Shown: in pieces, positions 9,419-17,291 of the stretch
Numbering within the stretch: the stretch's first letter is position 1
How the letters are laid out: every line of letters begins with the position of its first letter
Source of the DNA: Calothrix sp. NIES-2100
GTDB lineage: Bacteria; Cyanobacteriota; Cyanobacteriia; Cyanobacteriales; Nostocaceae
Assembly: GCF_002368195.1 (NCBI RefSeq)
Contig: NZ_AP018178.1
Span: 2,624,791 to 2,688,790, forward strand
DNA length: 64,000 nucleotides
Reading direction: 5' to 3'
Program-made: the position numbers and the translations under genes
Notes under the pieces: model-generated
Told to the model about the DNA's origin: nothing
Databases searched by the model: none
The model's input: the letters and a program-made list of their open reading frames with translations, nothing else

Positions 9419-9619
9419 AACAACAACACCCAAGCTACGACTTGCTTAGTGATTTCCTCTGCTTTCTCTTTCAAACGGGGCTACGCTGAATAACTACATC
9501 CTCGCAATGTAATTAACTATCAGTTGTATGACCCCCTCTTTACCACAATGAGGAAATATTAGCTTTCGAGTTGGGTGTTGTTGTTAGTTGACGAGACAGA
9601 CTATCTAACAGCGTTTTTT
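9419..9619 (+). ncRNA. Candidate structured RNA, copy 3
   Basis: Almost identical to copy 2 over the hairpin (about two substitutions), with arms 9419-9433 and 9571-9585 and a T6 tract at 9614-9619. TTGCAA (about 9366) and TCTAAT (about 9390), 18 bases apart, could be its promoter, but this is weak. Confidence 0.5.
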
Positions 9620-9957
9620 ACCTCTTTAACGAACGTGTACTCTGTCTACCTAGTTGGCTGTTTTATTAGCCAGTGAAGCTTTGTAGCTTCAATTATTAAA
9701 GTAACACGATTAAATTATCATGGCTAACACTTGATACTAAACTTTACCAGTTTGCAAATATAGACTCAGTAATTGCAACAATTTCTTAAACAAAAGAGCG
9801 TCAATTTTCATTTGTTATTTCTCCCTTGTCTCCCCAAACCCTTCTAGTTACCAAACGTAACAGTAATTATCTGGAAAAAGGCGATCGCGGTTTGTAGTAA
9901 AAAATAGCAGAACAAATGTTCTAATAAGAATAATAAGCACTTTTAATTAAAGTTGTG

Positions 9958-11091
9958 ATGGAGTGGTGGATGAGGTCATTAGCTCAAAATATAATTGTAG
10001 GGATAATTCTCACAGCCTCTTGGATAACTCCAGCATTGGCGCAGCAAGATTTACTTACCCGTGCAGAAGTTTACAAGTTGCTCAATCAAGTGCAATTGCT
10101 GCTGAAAGATAAACCAGCGCGCAATGCAAAAAAGTCAGATGTGTTGGTTCCTCAAGATGCACTTCAGACAAAAACGCGATCGCGTGCGGAATTATTATTT
10201 AATGAAGGTTCTCTGGCAAAGATTGGTTCTAGTGCTACCTTTCTATTTAAGCCAGGACTACGTCGCTATGAATTACCTAACGGCGTTTACAAAGCAGAAA
10301 CTATTTTTGAACTGAGAAATGGTACAGCTTTAATCCTGACGCCATCTGGGAGTACGGGAACGACAATCGAAACCCCCCAAAGCCGCATCAATATAATAGC
10401 AGCCGCACCACCTCCTGGTTCAAACATATTACCCCCAAATCTGGCAAGTGGGGCTGTAGCTGTGACTCATAACGGTGCTACTAATAGTACCCAAGTTTTT
10501 AATTTAACTAATCTGCCAGTTACAGTCACCAATCTCAACGGTACACAAACCCAAACTTTACAAGCAGGTCAAACAGTCACAGTCACCAACGGCGTAATCA
10601 GTCCAGTAAAAAACTTTGACTTGCAGAAATTTTACCAAACCAGCCAACTAGCTGCGGGCTTAGGGCCTGGACAAGAAGCAATAGTAGCTCAAGAAGCTCC
10701 CAATGTACAGGTAATTCTTAATAAAGTCAGAAAAGAAACCTTAGCAGGATTAGAGACGCAAAAAGTCTGGATAGAAGGATTGTGTAATGTCAATTCCCGT
10801 GGTGGAGCCAGCACACTCTCAACTAACTGTATCACCACTAACGATGACCCACTCAGGAGATTTGAAGACGATCGCAATATTGTAACTCCCCCGCCAAGAA
10901 GAGATGATACAGGTGGTCAAACTGGAGGAGACACAGGTACTCAAACAGGTGGTCAAACTGGAGGAGACACAGGTACTCAAACAGGTGGTCAAACCGGAGG
11001 AGACACAGGTACTCAAACAGGTGGTCAAACCGGAGGAGACACAGGTACTCAAACAGGTGGTCAAACTGGTGGTACAGTGCCAATACGTTAA
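9958..11091 (+). CDS. FecR-domain exported protein with Gly/Thr/Gln repeat tail
   Basis: 377 residues from the ATG at 9958 (a GTG at 9955 and an ATG at 9970 are alternatives). The Sec signal peptide ends at ALAQQ (about 25-29). A FecR-like domain (about 50-135) contains LVPQDALQT, ARAELLFNEGSLAKIGSSATF-type beta strands and FELRNGTALI. A second beta-rich region holds ...LPVTVTNLNGTQTQTLQAGQ. The tail is four exact 12-residue units TGGQTGGDTGTQ (DNA 10909-11052) plus a partial unit. In cyanobacteria, stand-alone FecR-domain proteins are periplasmic or surface-exposed and of unclear role. It is followed 60 bp later by an outer-membrane-barrel candidate in the same orientation, so a two-gene operon is likely. 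Confidence 0.8.
   Translation: MEWWMRSLAQNIIVGIILTASWITPALAQQDLLTRAEVYKLLNQVQLLLKDKPARNAKKSDVLVPQDALQTKTRSRAELLFNEGSLAKIGSSATFLFKPGLRRYELPNGVYKAETIFELRNGTALILTPSGSTGTTIETPQSRINIIAAAPPPGSNILPPNLASGAVAVTHNGATNSTQVFNLTNLPVTVTNLNGTQTQTLQAGQTVTVTNGVISPVKNFDLQKFYQTSQLAAGLGPGQEAIVAQEAPNVQVILNKVRKETLAGLETQKVWIEGLCNVNSRGGASTLSTNCITTNDDPLRRFEDDRNIVTPPPRRDDTGGQTGGDTGTQTGGQTGGDTGTQTGGQTGGDTGTQTGGQTGGDTGTQTGGQTGGTVPIR
10909..11073 (+). repeat. 36-bp intragenic tandem repeat, 4.6 copies
   Basis: The unit begins ACAGGTGGTCAAACTGGAGG and encodes TGGQTGGDTGTQ. Copies differ only at a synonymous C/T (ACT/ACC). This indicates a young, slippage-prone tract at the 3' end of the FecR-domain gene. Confidence 0.95.
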
Positions 11092-11151
11092 AAAGCGATC
11101 GCCTGCACAACCAAACTGAAATTATTTTAAATTTTCAATTTTGAATTAACC

Positions 11152-12144
11152 ATGCGTACTTTTGAGATTGCGTTTTGTTCATTAGCTACCTTACTGACTT
11201 GGGACATTCATCATAGTGCGATCGCTAATCCCATTTCCCAACCAGCAGATTCTCCACAACCAAAACCAGAAAATACAATTGTAGTCCAAGTACCCGTAGT
11301 TCCCGGTGACCCGAATAATCCCGCAGACTTTCCTGCAAATGACTCCAATCAACAAACAGATCCACAAGATGTTAAAGACGAATTAGGCGAGATTGAAATC
11401 ATCACCCCTCGTCAACAACAACCACCACCTCGCCGTCAGCCTAATGTGCAACTATTACTGCGTTCCTCAGCCTTTACCAGTTCTAACATTACAGGTTTTG
11501 AAGCATTTCAACCCAGTGATACAGTATTTATCAATAGTGCTACCCTACTAGCAACACCCAAACTAGGAGAAGATACCCGCTTAGTAGCTGCTGCGAGTGG
11601 TGGTTTAGTAAGATATGCCGACCAAGGAGACTTTAATTATAACTACCTCAACTTTAATGTCGGCATACAGCAACGAATTGCCACCGGCATGTATGGTCAA
11701 CTAGGATGGGTTCAGGAGAGACTGTACAGAGATGGTAGTGGCGATCGCTTATTATTAGATGACTCAGTTCGCTTCACCGTTGGGCGACAAGACCAATTAG
11801 ACAATCGCCTGAGACTAGATTCATTTTACGAACTGCGCGCCAGCTTTGCCACACCCAGCGACCAAAATCGCGTCGCCAACACCTTAGGGGCGCGTTTACG
11901 CTATGATATTACACCCCAACTCCAAGGTGCATTAGACTATCGCTTAAGTTTAAGAGATTTCACCCAACAAGAAAGATTTGATACGCAAAATCAAATCGGC
12001 TTAGAAGCAATTTATAGCATTAATCCAGATTTTTTTATTAGTGGTTCAGCATCCTACCTTTTCGGTTCTTCATCTGATGCAACCGTGGATTTAGACAACT
12101 TTTCTGTAGGTGTAAATATTGGATTCAATGTACCTTTATTTTAA
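11152..12144 (+). CDS. Putative outer-membrane beta-barrel protein
   Basis: 330 residues. A signal-like N-terminus (MRTFEIAFCSLATLLTW..SAIA) is followed by a Pro/Gln/Asp-rich linker (about 26-100). The rest has alternating hydrophobic residues with aromatic girdles, for example YNYLNFNVGIQQR, GMYGQLGWVQERLY, FFISGSASYLFG, and a final strand ending in GVNIGFNVPLF with a C-terminal Phe, typical of outer-membrane barrels. No known family is recognised. It is 60 bp downstream of the FecR-domain gene, so the two products may work together at the envelope (inference). Confidence 0.65.
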   Translation: MRTFEIAFCSLATLLTWDIHHSAIANPISQPADSPQPKPENTIVVQVPVVPGDPNNPADFPANDSNQQTDPQDVKDELGEIEIITPRQQQPPPRRQPNVQLLLRSSAFTSSNITGFEAFQPSDTVFINSATLLATPKLGEDTRLVAAASGGLVRYADQGDFNYNYLNFNVGIQQRIATGMYGQLGWVQERLYRDGSGDRLLLDDSVRFTVGRQDQLDNRLRLDSFYELRASFATPSDQNRVANTLGARLRYDITPQLQGALDYRLSLRDFTQQERFDTQNQIGLEAIYSINPDFFISGSASYLFGSSSDATVDLDNFSVGVNIGFNVPLF

Positions 12145-12482
12145 TAAAAAACTCCACCCACAAAGGGTTGGGGTATTAGACTAGATCCTTTCAAAAACTG
12201 ACTTTTGACACGCGTTCGCGTTGGCGGAGCCTCTCGCAGAGAAGCGTCCCGCAGGGAAGCGCAATAAATGCAGGCAAGGCAATAAGCTCACCTGCATTTA
12301 AGTAAGTCGGCGGGAATAAACCAAACTATGTTGCGCAATGTAAACATGCTTGAAACCCTTACCAATGACCAATGACAAATGACAGACCTCGCCAGTTGTC
12401 TTTAATTGCGCCGACCTACTTACTATGCTCATATTTGCACTCTCTAGAGCAAATGTAAGTTATTAAAAATAATTGCAAGTAT
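12145..12482. other. Intergenic region with dispersed repeats
   Basis: No gene is seen. 12209-12263 is a dispersed palindromic tract (GCGTTCGCGTTGGCGGAGCC... GCGTCCCGCAGGGAAGCGC), and its first part recurs near 7655. A TGACCAATGACAAATGACA heptamer run lies at 12364-12383. CTCTAGAG is at 12443-12450. Confidence 0.6.
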
Positions 12483-13451
12483 TTAAATAGATAGCATATT
12501 GTCTGCTGGAGAGCCTGATATTAATGAATCTTGCCGCCAGGGGATAATGTAATTACTAGAAGCGCGAACAAAACCTTGGTAATTTTGATACTCTACCATA
12601 AACCACAAGCCATTATTTTTGGCGCCAACATTAAAAACTTGAGCATTACCAGGTGTGTATAGTACTTTATTTTTAACAACAGTATTAGCGGGAATACTTG
12701 TTAAAATAGGATACTCAGTCCCAACGCCACTACGACAATTGAGGTCTGTTAATGTCTTAAATGTTGGTGCATTGATAATTTCCCAAACTTCAATATCATT
12801 AACTCCAGATTTTTGTTGCATCTCTTCTGTTGTCAGCGAATAAACTGCTAAAAATGAAAATGATTTTTGGAAAACTTCTGCACCTACCTGTTGAATAGAA
12901 TCAAAAGTAGAAGGAACGGGAATATTTGCTGTTGATTTAGGAAAAATAAGATACTCTACCCCAAATGGTAGACCTTTGATAATTCGGCTTTTATCTAAAT
13001 TCCAAGGATTTTCGCCTAATGCTTCAATAGTTTTGATTGAACCTTCACCAATTAAATTGGCAGGGCCGACATCAGCGCAGATAGCAAAAACCTCTTGATT
13101 ACGCCAACGAATTAATGCTAAATCACCTAGTAATTCCTTCAATTTATATGGCATATCGCATATAGAAGTAAAATTCGACGGTAAAACAAAGTAAGGGATA
13201 GTTTCCGCATTAACATAATTAGATTCTCCAGTCCATTTGGGTTTGATTAACGAAGTTCCTAATTGACCATATTGCGGATCAATAATCTTAGCGCGAGGTG
13301 AACCATCCGCATTTGCATCCATATCACATTTGATATAGATAGCATTATTATCTAGTAATTTTATGACTGATTCTTTCGGTTTATATGGGTGGTTTACAGT
13401 TTTTCCTGTTAGGATGTAATCGTCAAGAAAATTTGACCAGAAGCTTGCCAT
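12483..13451 (-). CDS. GH75 chitosanase-like protein with C-terminal SH3b domain
   Basis: 322 residues. The N-terminal two thirds match glycoside hydrolase family 75 (chitosanase) landmarks: DMDANADG (43-50), IPYFVLP (85-91), GDLALIRW (109-116), then CADVGP...GEGS. Asp127 and Glu136 are nine residues apart, the same spacing as the catalytic Asp/Glu pair reported for fungal GH75 chitosanase. Residues about 235-310 (NCRSGVGTEYPILTSIP..., WFMVEYQNYQGFVRASSNYI) form a bacterial SH3 domain, often a cell-wall or polysaccharide binder. I see no signal peptide at the chosen ATG. If active it would cleave glucosamine polymers, but an alternative role on another glycan is possible. Confidence 0.75.
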   Translation of the reverse strand: MASFWSNFLDDYILTGKTVNHPYKPKESVIKLLDNNAIYIKCDMDANADGSPRAKIIDPQYGQLGTSLIKPKWTGESNYVNAETIPYFVLPSNFTSICDMPYKLKELLGDLALIRWRNQEVFAICADVGPANLIGEGSIKTIEALGENPWNLDKSRIIKGLPFGVEYLIFPKSTANIPVPSTFDSIQQVGAEVFQKSFSFLAVYSLTTEEMQQKSGVNDIEVWEIINAPTFKTLTDLNCRSGVGTEYPILTSIPANTVVKNKVLYTPGNAQVFNVGAKNNGLWFMVEYQNYQGFVRASSNYIIPWRQDSLISGSPADNMLSI

Positions 13452-13474
13452 ATTTTTTACTCCAAATATTAAGA

Positions 13475-13494
13475 CCCCGTCCTTAAGGACGGGG
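13475..13494. repeat. Perfect 20-bp palindrome in the GH75 gene leader
   Basis: The perfect palindrome runs CCCCGTCC TTAA GGACGGGG and lies 24 bases upstream of the GH75 start codon. It would form a stable hairpin in the 5' leader. It resembles the end hairpins of IS200/IS605-type elements common in cyanobacteria, so it may be a relic; an attenuator is possible. The rest of the 13452-13819 gap holds a 62-bp hairpin repeat and nothing else. Confidence 0.6.
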
Positions 13495-13637
13495 ACTATT
13501 TAATCAGATTATCTCACTACCCCATCTGTTATTAATAAGCAAATGGAGTGACGAGAAATTTTCATATCTTGTTGTACTCTATTTTTTTATGTTTGCCAAT
13601 CAAAATGTTTGATTGCGCAAAGCTGTGTCAGTTGTCA

Positions 13638-13699
13638 GTAGGGGCGGGTTTATGCGCGATCATCCTTAATCAATGAGGATATCTGTAAACCCGCCCGTA
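13638..13699. repeat. 62-bp hairpin repeat (GTAGGGGCGGGTTT family)
   Basis: Inverted ends GTAGGGGCGGGTTTA and AAACCCGCCCGTA enclose CATCC..GAGGATATCTG. The same 62-bp length is found at 22604-22665 and 40922-40983. Confidence 0.8.
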
Positions 13700-13819
13700 G
13701 AGTTGTTTTTTTGAAATCTGGTCTAATACCCCATCCCTGTCTTGAAAAGTTAAGATCTAAGAAAGCCCAATCACTAGACGCGAGGCGACACGCCACTCTC
13801 CAAGGGTGGGGATACTCAT

Positions 13820-16800
13820 TTAATTGACAATAACAGCAGAAATAGGAGTAGTTGCTGCTTTTAACTTCTTACCCCGCCACACCTTATAATATAAAATTGG
13901 CACAGCCGACCGCGATAATATTAAAGATGCCACTTCCCCAGCCATTAAAGAAATAGCTAATCCCTGAAAAATTGGGTCAGTCAAAATAATTGCTGAACCG
14001 ACTATCACCGCCGCCGCTGTTAGCAACATCGGACGAAACCGCACAGCGCCAGCATCAATTACTGCCTCTTCTAAAGGTATTCCTTCCTTCAGTCGCAATT
14101 CAATAAAATCTACTAAAATAATCGAGTTACGCACCACAATTCCCGCGCCCGCAATAAAGCCAATCATCGAGGTTGCACTGAAAAATGCTCCCATTAACCA
14201 ATGGGCTGGCATAATTCCTACTAGGGAAAAGGGAATTGCTGCCATAATTACTAAAGGGGTAATAAAAGATTGAAACCAACCGACAACAAGGGCATAAATT
14301 AACACCAATACCACAGCAAAAGCTATACCCAAATCGCGGAATACTTCAAAAGTAACGTGCCATTCACCATCCCATTTAATACCAAATTTTTCTGTAGTTG
14401 GTGGCTGTTCAGTAAAGTAGGTAGCAATGTTATAGCCTTTAGTATGGGAGAGTTTGTCAATTTGAGATTGTACGTTGAGCATGGCATAAACTGCACTCTC
14501 AACTTTACCTGCGACATCAGCAGTTACATACACTACAGGCTTTAAATTTTTGTGATAAATACTGTGGTCTGCTGTTGTGGTTTCAGTTTGAATTAAGTCA
14601 CTTACAGAGACTGAATTGCCATTTAGTCCCTTCATTTTTAAGGATTTAAGGTCTGCTAAACTGGTACGATTTGCCTGATTTAACCGCAAATTAATGGCTA
14701 CATCTTCGCGGGAATTGGCATCATGTAGCAAACCCACATTTTGACCAGACAAAGCAATTTGTAAAACTGGCGAAATTTGCGCCGGACTAATACCATTGAG
14801 GGTAGCTTTTTCTCTGTCAATTACTAAATGGTATTCTGTTTGTGGTGATTCCATGTACCAATCCACATCCACAATATCGCCAGTATTGTGGTAAATTTGG
14901 CGGATTTGTCGCGCTAGTTCAATTTGTTTTTCATAATCTGCACCGTATACCTCAGTTACCAAAGTTTGTAAAACTGGCGGCCCTGGGGGTATTTCCGCCA
15001 CCTGCACACGGGCGTTATACTGATCAGCGATTTGCTTTAACTTAGGGCGGATAGCTTTAGCAATATCATGGCTTTGGCGTTTGCGATCGCCCTTCGGTAA
15101 AAAGTTCACCTGCATATCTGCGATATTCGCACCAGAACGTAAAAAGTAATGTCGCACCAAGCCATTAAAATTGTAAGGTGACGCAGCGCCAACATAACTT
15201 TGGTAGTTGATGACTTCTGGTACTGTGGTCAAATATTGCCCCATTTCTCGCGTTACCCTAGCCGTCTGTTCTAGAGTTGTCCCCTCTGGCATATTTAGGA
15301 CAATTTGCAATTCGCTTTTATTGTCGTATGGCAACATTTTGAGAATTACTAAGCGAAATCCAGCTAATCCCAAAGCTGCAATTAATAACGCCAGTGTCCC
15401 AGCAATAAAAGCATTCCCCCATTGACGACGCGCAATTAATGGCCCCATAAACCGCCGATAAAGACGACTGAGAAAGTCTTCCTGCTCATGTCCGTGGTTG
15501 TGAGTATTATAATTGCCAAAAAATCGCATCGTTGCCCAAGGGACAACAATAAACGCCACCAAAGCTGAGAAAATCATGGCGGCGGAGGCTCCTAAAGGAA
15601 TTGGGCGCATATAAGGCCCCATCAACCCCCCAACGAATGCCATTGGCAGAATCGCCGCAATTACGGTTAAAGTCGCCAAAATTGTCGGATTACCCACCTC
15701 GTCTACAGCTTCTAGGACAATTTTTTGTAGCGTCTTTTGGCGGTTCCGTGATAACTGAAGTCGAGTTTTGTTTTCGGGAAGTTGCAAATGGCGACCAACA
15801 TTTTCTACAACCACGATCGCATCATCAACTAAAATCCCAATGGAGAAAATTAGCGCAAAGAATGTTACACGGTTAAGGGTAAAGCCGTAGAATACAAAGC
15901 TGGCAAGAGTTAGCGCTAAGGTTACAGGGATCGATACCGCTACCACCATCGCCTCTTTCTTACCCAGTGCAAACCACATAAGCACAGTAACGGAAATGAC
16001 AGCTATACCCATGTGGACTAACAACTCGTTAGAACGTTCCGCCGCAGTTTCCCCATAATCCCGCGTGACTGTTAGCTGTACATAGTTGGGGATGTAATTA
16101 TGCTGAATTTCCTTTAACTTGTGCAATACATGATGAGAAACTTGAATTGCATTTGCTCCTGGACGTTTAGCGATCGCAATTGTCACTGCATCCGCTTCAC
16201 CCTGTTTCTTCCCTTGTCCAAAAAATACATAACTAGCTGGTTCTTCTGCACCATCGCTAACACTAGCTACATCCCGCAAATACACAGGTTGATTATTCGC
16301 AACACTAACAACTAAATTTTGTGCATCTTCCGTCGAGCGAATAAAGCTTTGAGTTCTAATTAATAATGATTGATTATTTTGACTCAAAGCACCGCTTGCT
16401 AGTTCGGTATTTTGTAACTGTAATGCTTGGGAAATATCTAAGGGAGTCAAACCAAAGGCATTTAAACGTACTGGGTCAATTTCGATGCGTAACTGTCGTT
16501 TTTGACCACCAATAATTGTGGTTTCCGATACATTTGGAACCTGCTTTATTTGCTCATCTAATTGCGCTGCAATTTGGCGTAAATCAGTAGCATTAGCTTG
16601 ATTACTCCACAAAGTTAGAGTCAGAATCGGCACATCATCAATGGCGCGAGATTTAATTAAAGGCTGAGAAACACCAGCGGGAATTTTATCGAAGTTAGCA
16701 TAGAGTTTGTTGTACAGTTGGACAATAGCATCTTCGCTTTTTTGCCCTACATAAAACCTGACTATGGCAACAGATGAACCAGGGCGAGAGGTAGAATAAA

Positions 16801-17092
16801 CATATTCTACACCAGGTAATTCTTTAATTAACTTCTCCATTGGGAAGGTAACACGCTGTTCTACCTCTTTCGCAGTCGCACCTGGCATTTGTACAAATAC
16901 ATCTGCCATTGGGACTGTAATTTGTGGTTCTTCTTCACGGGGTAAAATTATTGTTGCCCCAATGCCCAATAATAAGGAAACTAAAATAATTAGGGGAGTT
17001 AATTTAGAGGCGATAAATTTTTTGGCTAGTTTCCCAACAAAGCCAAGTTTGGATTGATTTTGTAGTTTTGGTTCTGAACTTTTACCGTTCAT
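13820..17092 (-). CDS. RND-family efflux transporter, inner-membrane pump subunit
   Basis: 1090 residues from the ATG at 17092. The open frame extends further, but bases 17100-17280 are intergenic-type repeats, so the longer N-terminus is not credible. TM1 near residues 29-49 (LTPLIILVSLLLGIGATIIL) is followed by PREEEPQITVPMADVFVQMP, the typical start of the porter domain. TM4 contains GILVDDAIVVVEN with the proton-relay Asp pair. The second half repeats the fold with GAGIVVRNSIILVDF. As a trimer it would drive proton-coupled export of a hydrophobic compound or metal with the adaptor encoded upstream (17292-18725). No OMF gene is adjacent. It is the distal gene of a long minus-strand run that begins with the SQR-like gene. 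Confidence 0.92.
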   Translation of the reverse strand: MNGKSSEPKLQNQSKLGFVGKLAKKFIASKLTPLIILVSLLLGIGATIILPREEEPQITVPMADVFVQMPGATAKEVEQRVTFPMEKLIKELPGVEYVYSTSRPGSSVAIVRFYVGQKSEDAIVQLYNKLYANFDKIPAGVSQPLIKSRAIDDVPILTLTLWSNQANATDLRQIAAQLDEQIKQVPNVSETTIIGGQKRQLRIEIDPVRLNAFGLTPLDISQALQLQNTELASGALSQNNQSLLIRTQSFIRSTEDAQNLVVSVANNQPVYLRDVASVSDGAEEPASYVFFGQGKKQGEADAVTIAIAKRPGANAIQVSHHVLHKLKEIQHNYIPNYVQLTVTRDYGETAAERSNELLVHMGIAVISVTVLMWFALGKKEAMVVAVSIPVTLALTLASFVFYGFTLNRVTFFALIFSIGILVDDAIVVVENVGRHLQLPENKTRLQLSRNRQKTLQKIVLEAVDEVGNPTILATLTVIAAILPMAFVGGLMGPYMRPIPLGASAAMIFSALVAFIVVPWATMRFFGNYNTHNHGHEQEDFLSRLYRRFMGPLIARRQWGNAFIAGTLALLIAALGLAGFRLVILKMLPYDNKSELQIVLNMPEGTTLEQTARVTREMGQYLTTVPEVINYQSYVGAASPYNFNGLVRHYFLRSGANIADMQVNFLPKGDRKRQSHDIAKAIRPKLKQIADQYNARVQVAEIPPGPPVLQTLVTEVYGADYEKQIELARQIRQIYHNTGDIVDVDWYMESPQTEYHLVIDREKATLNGISPAQISPVLQIALSGQNVGLLHDANSREDVAINLRLNQANRTSLADLKSLKMKGLNGNSVSVSDLIQTETTTADHSIYHKNLKPVVYVTADVAGKVESAVYAMLNVQSQIDKLSHTKGYNIATYFTEQPPTTEKFGIKWDGEWHVTFEVFRDLGIAFAVVLVLIYALVVGWFQSFITPLVIMAAIPFSLVGIMPAHWLMGAFFSATSMIGFIAGAGIVVRNSIILVDFIELRLKEGIPLEEAVIDAGAVRFRPMLLTAAAVIVGSAIILTDPIFQGLAISLMAGEVASLILSRSAVPILYYKVWRGKKLKAATTPISAVIVN

Positions 17093-17291
17093 AGGATATG
17101 CAGTTTTGTAAGATGAGGAAGAGAAAACGAACCGCCAGGAACGCCAAGGAAGAGATTTCAAGAGAGTTCTTAGCTGAGAATTTGTAGCCCACACTCTTAC
17201 ATTCCTCTCTGCGCCTCTGTCTTGAAAAGTTCTGATCGGAGGAAGCCTCCGCTCAGACTTTTCGCTGCGCCTCTGCGTGAGACAATTCACT

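Larger units (their letters stand above)
8478..9790 (+). repeat. Three tandem ~400-bp copies of a structured non-coding element
   Basis: The 1.6 kb between the EAD1 gene and the FecR gene has no ordinary gene. Three copies start at 8478, 9012 and 9419 (periods 534 and 407). Each has a long hairpin (~175 nt), a T6 tract, and about 190 bp of conserved tail. The tail holds two small hairpins, TGGCT...AGCCA and GAAGCT..AGCTTC, and ends near TTGCAACAATT. Copies 2 and 3 are nearly identical. Copy 1 differs mostly in the loop and is followed by about 130 bp of unrelated sequence (8876-9005). The last 165 bp before the FecR gene (9791-9957) look like its leader. Confidence 0.9.

Noticed and set aside
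8478..9790. Hairpin array read as a CRISPR array or retron
   Set aside because: Period (407-534 bp) and unit size are far too large for CRISPR; no reverse transcriptase is nearby for a retron.
10819..11110. Minus-strand ORFs opposite the FecR repeat tail
   Set aside because: They are shadows created by the 36-bp repeat of the plus-strand gene.
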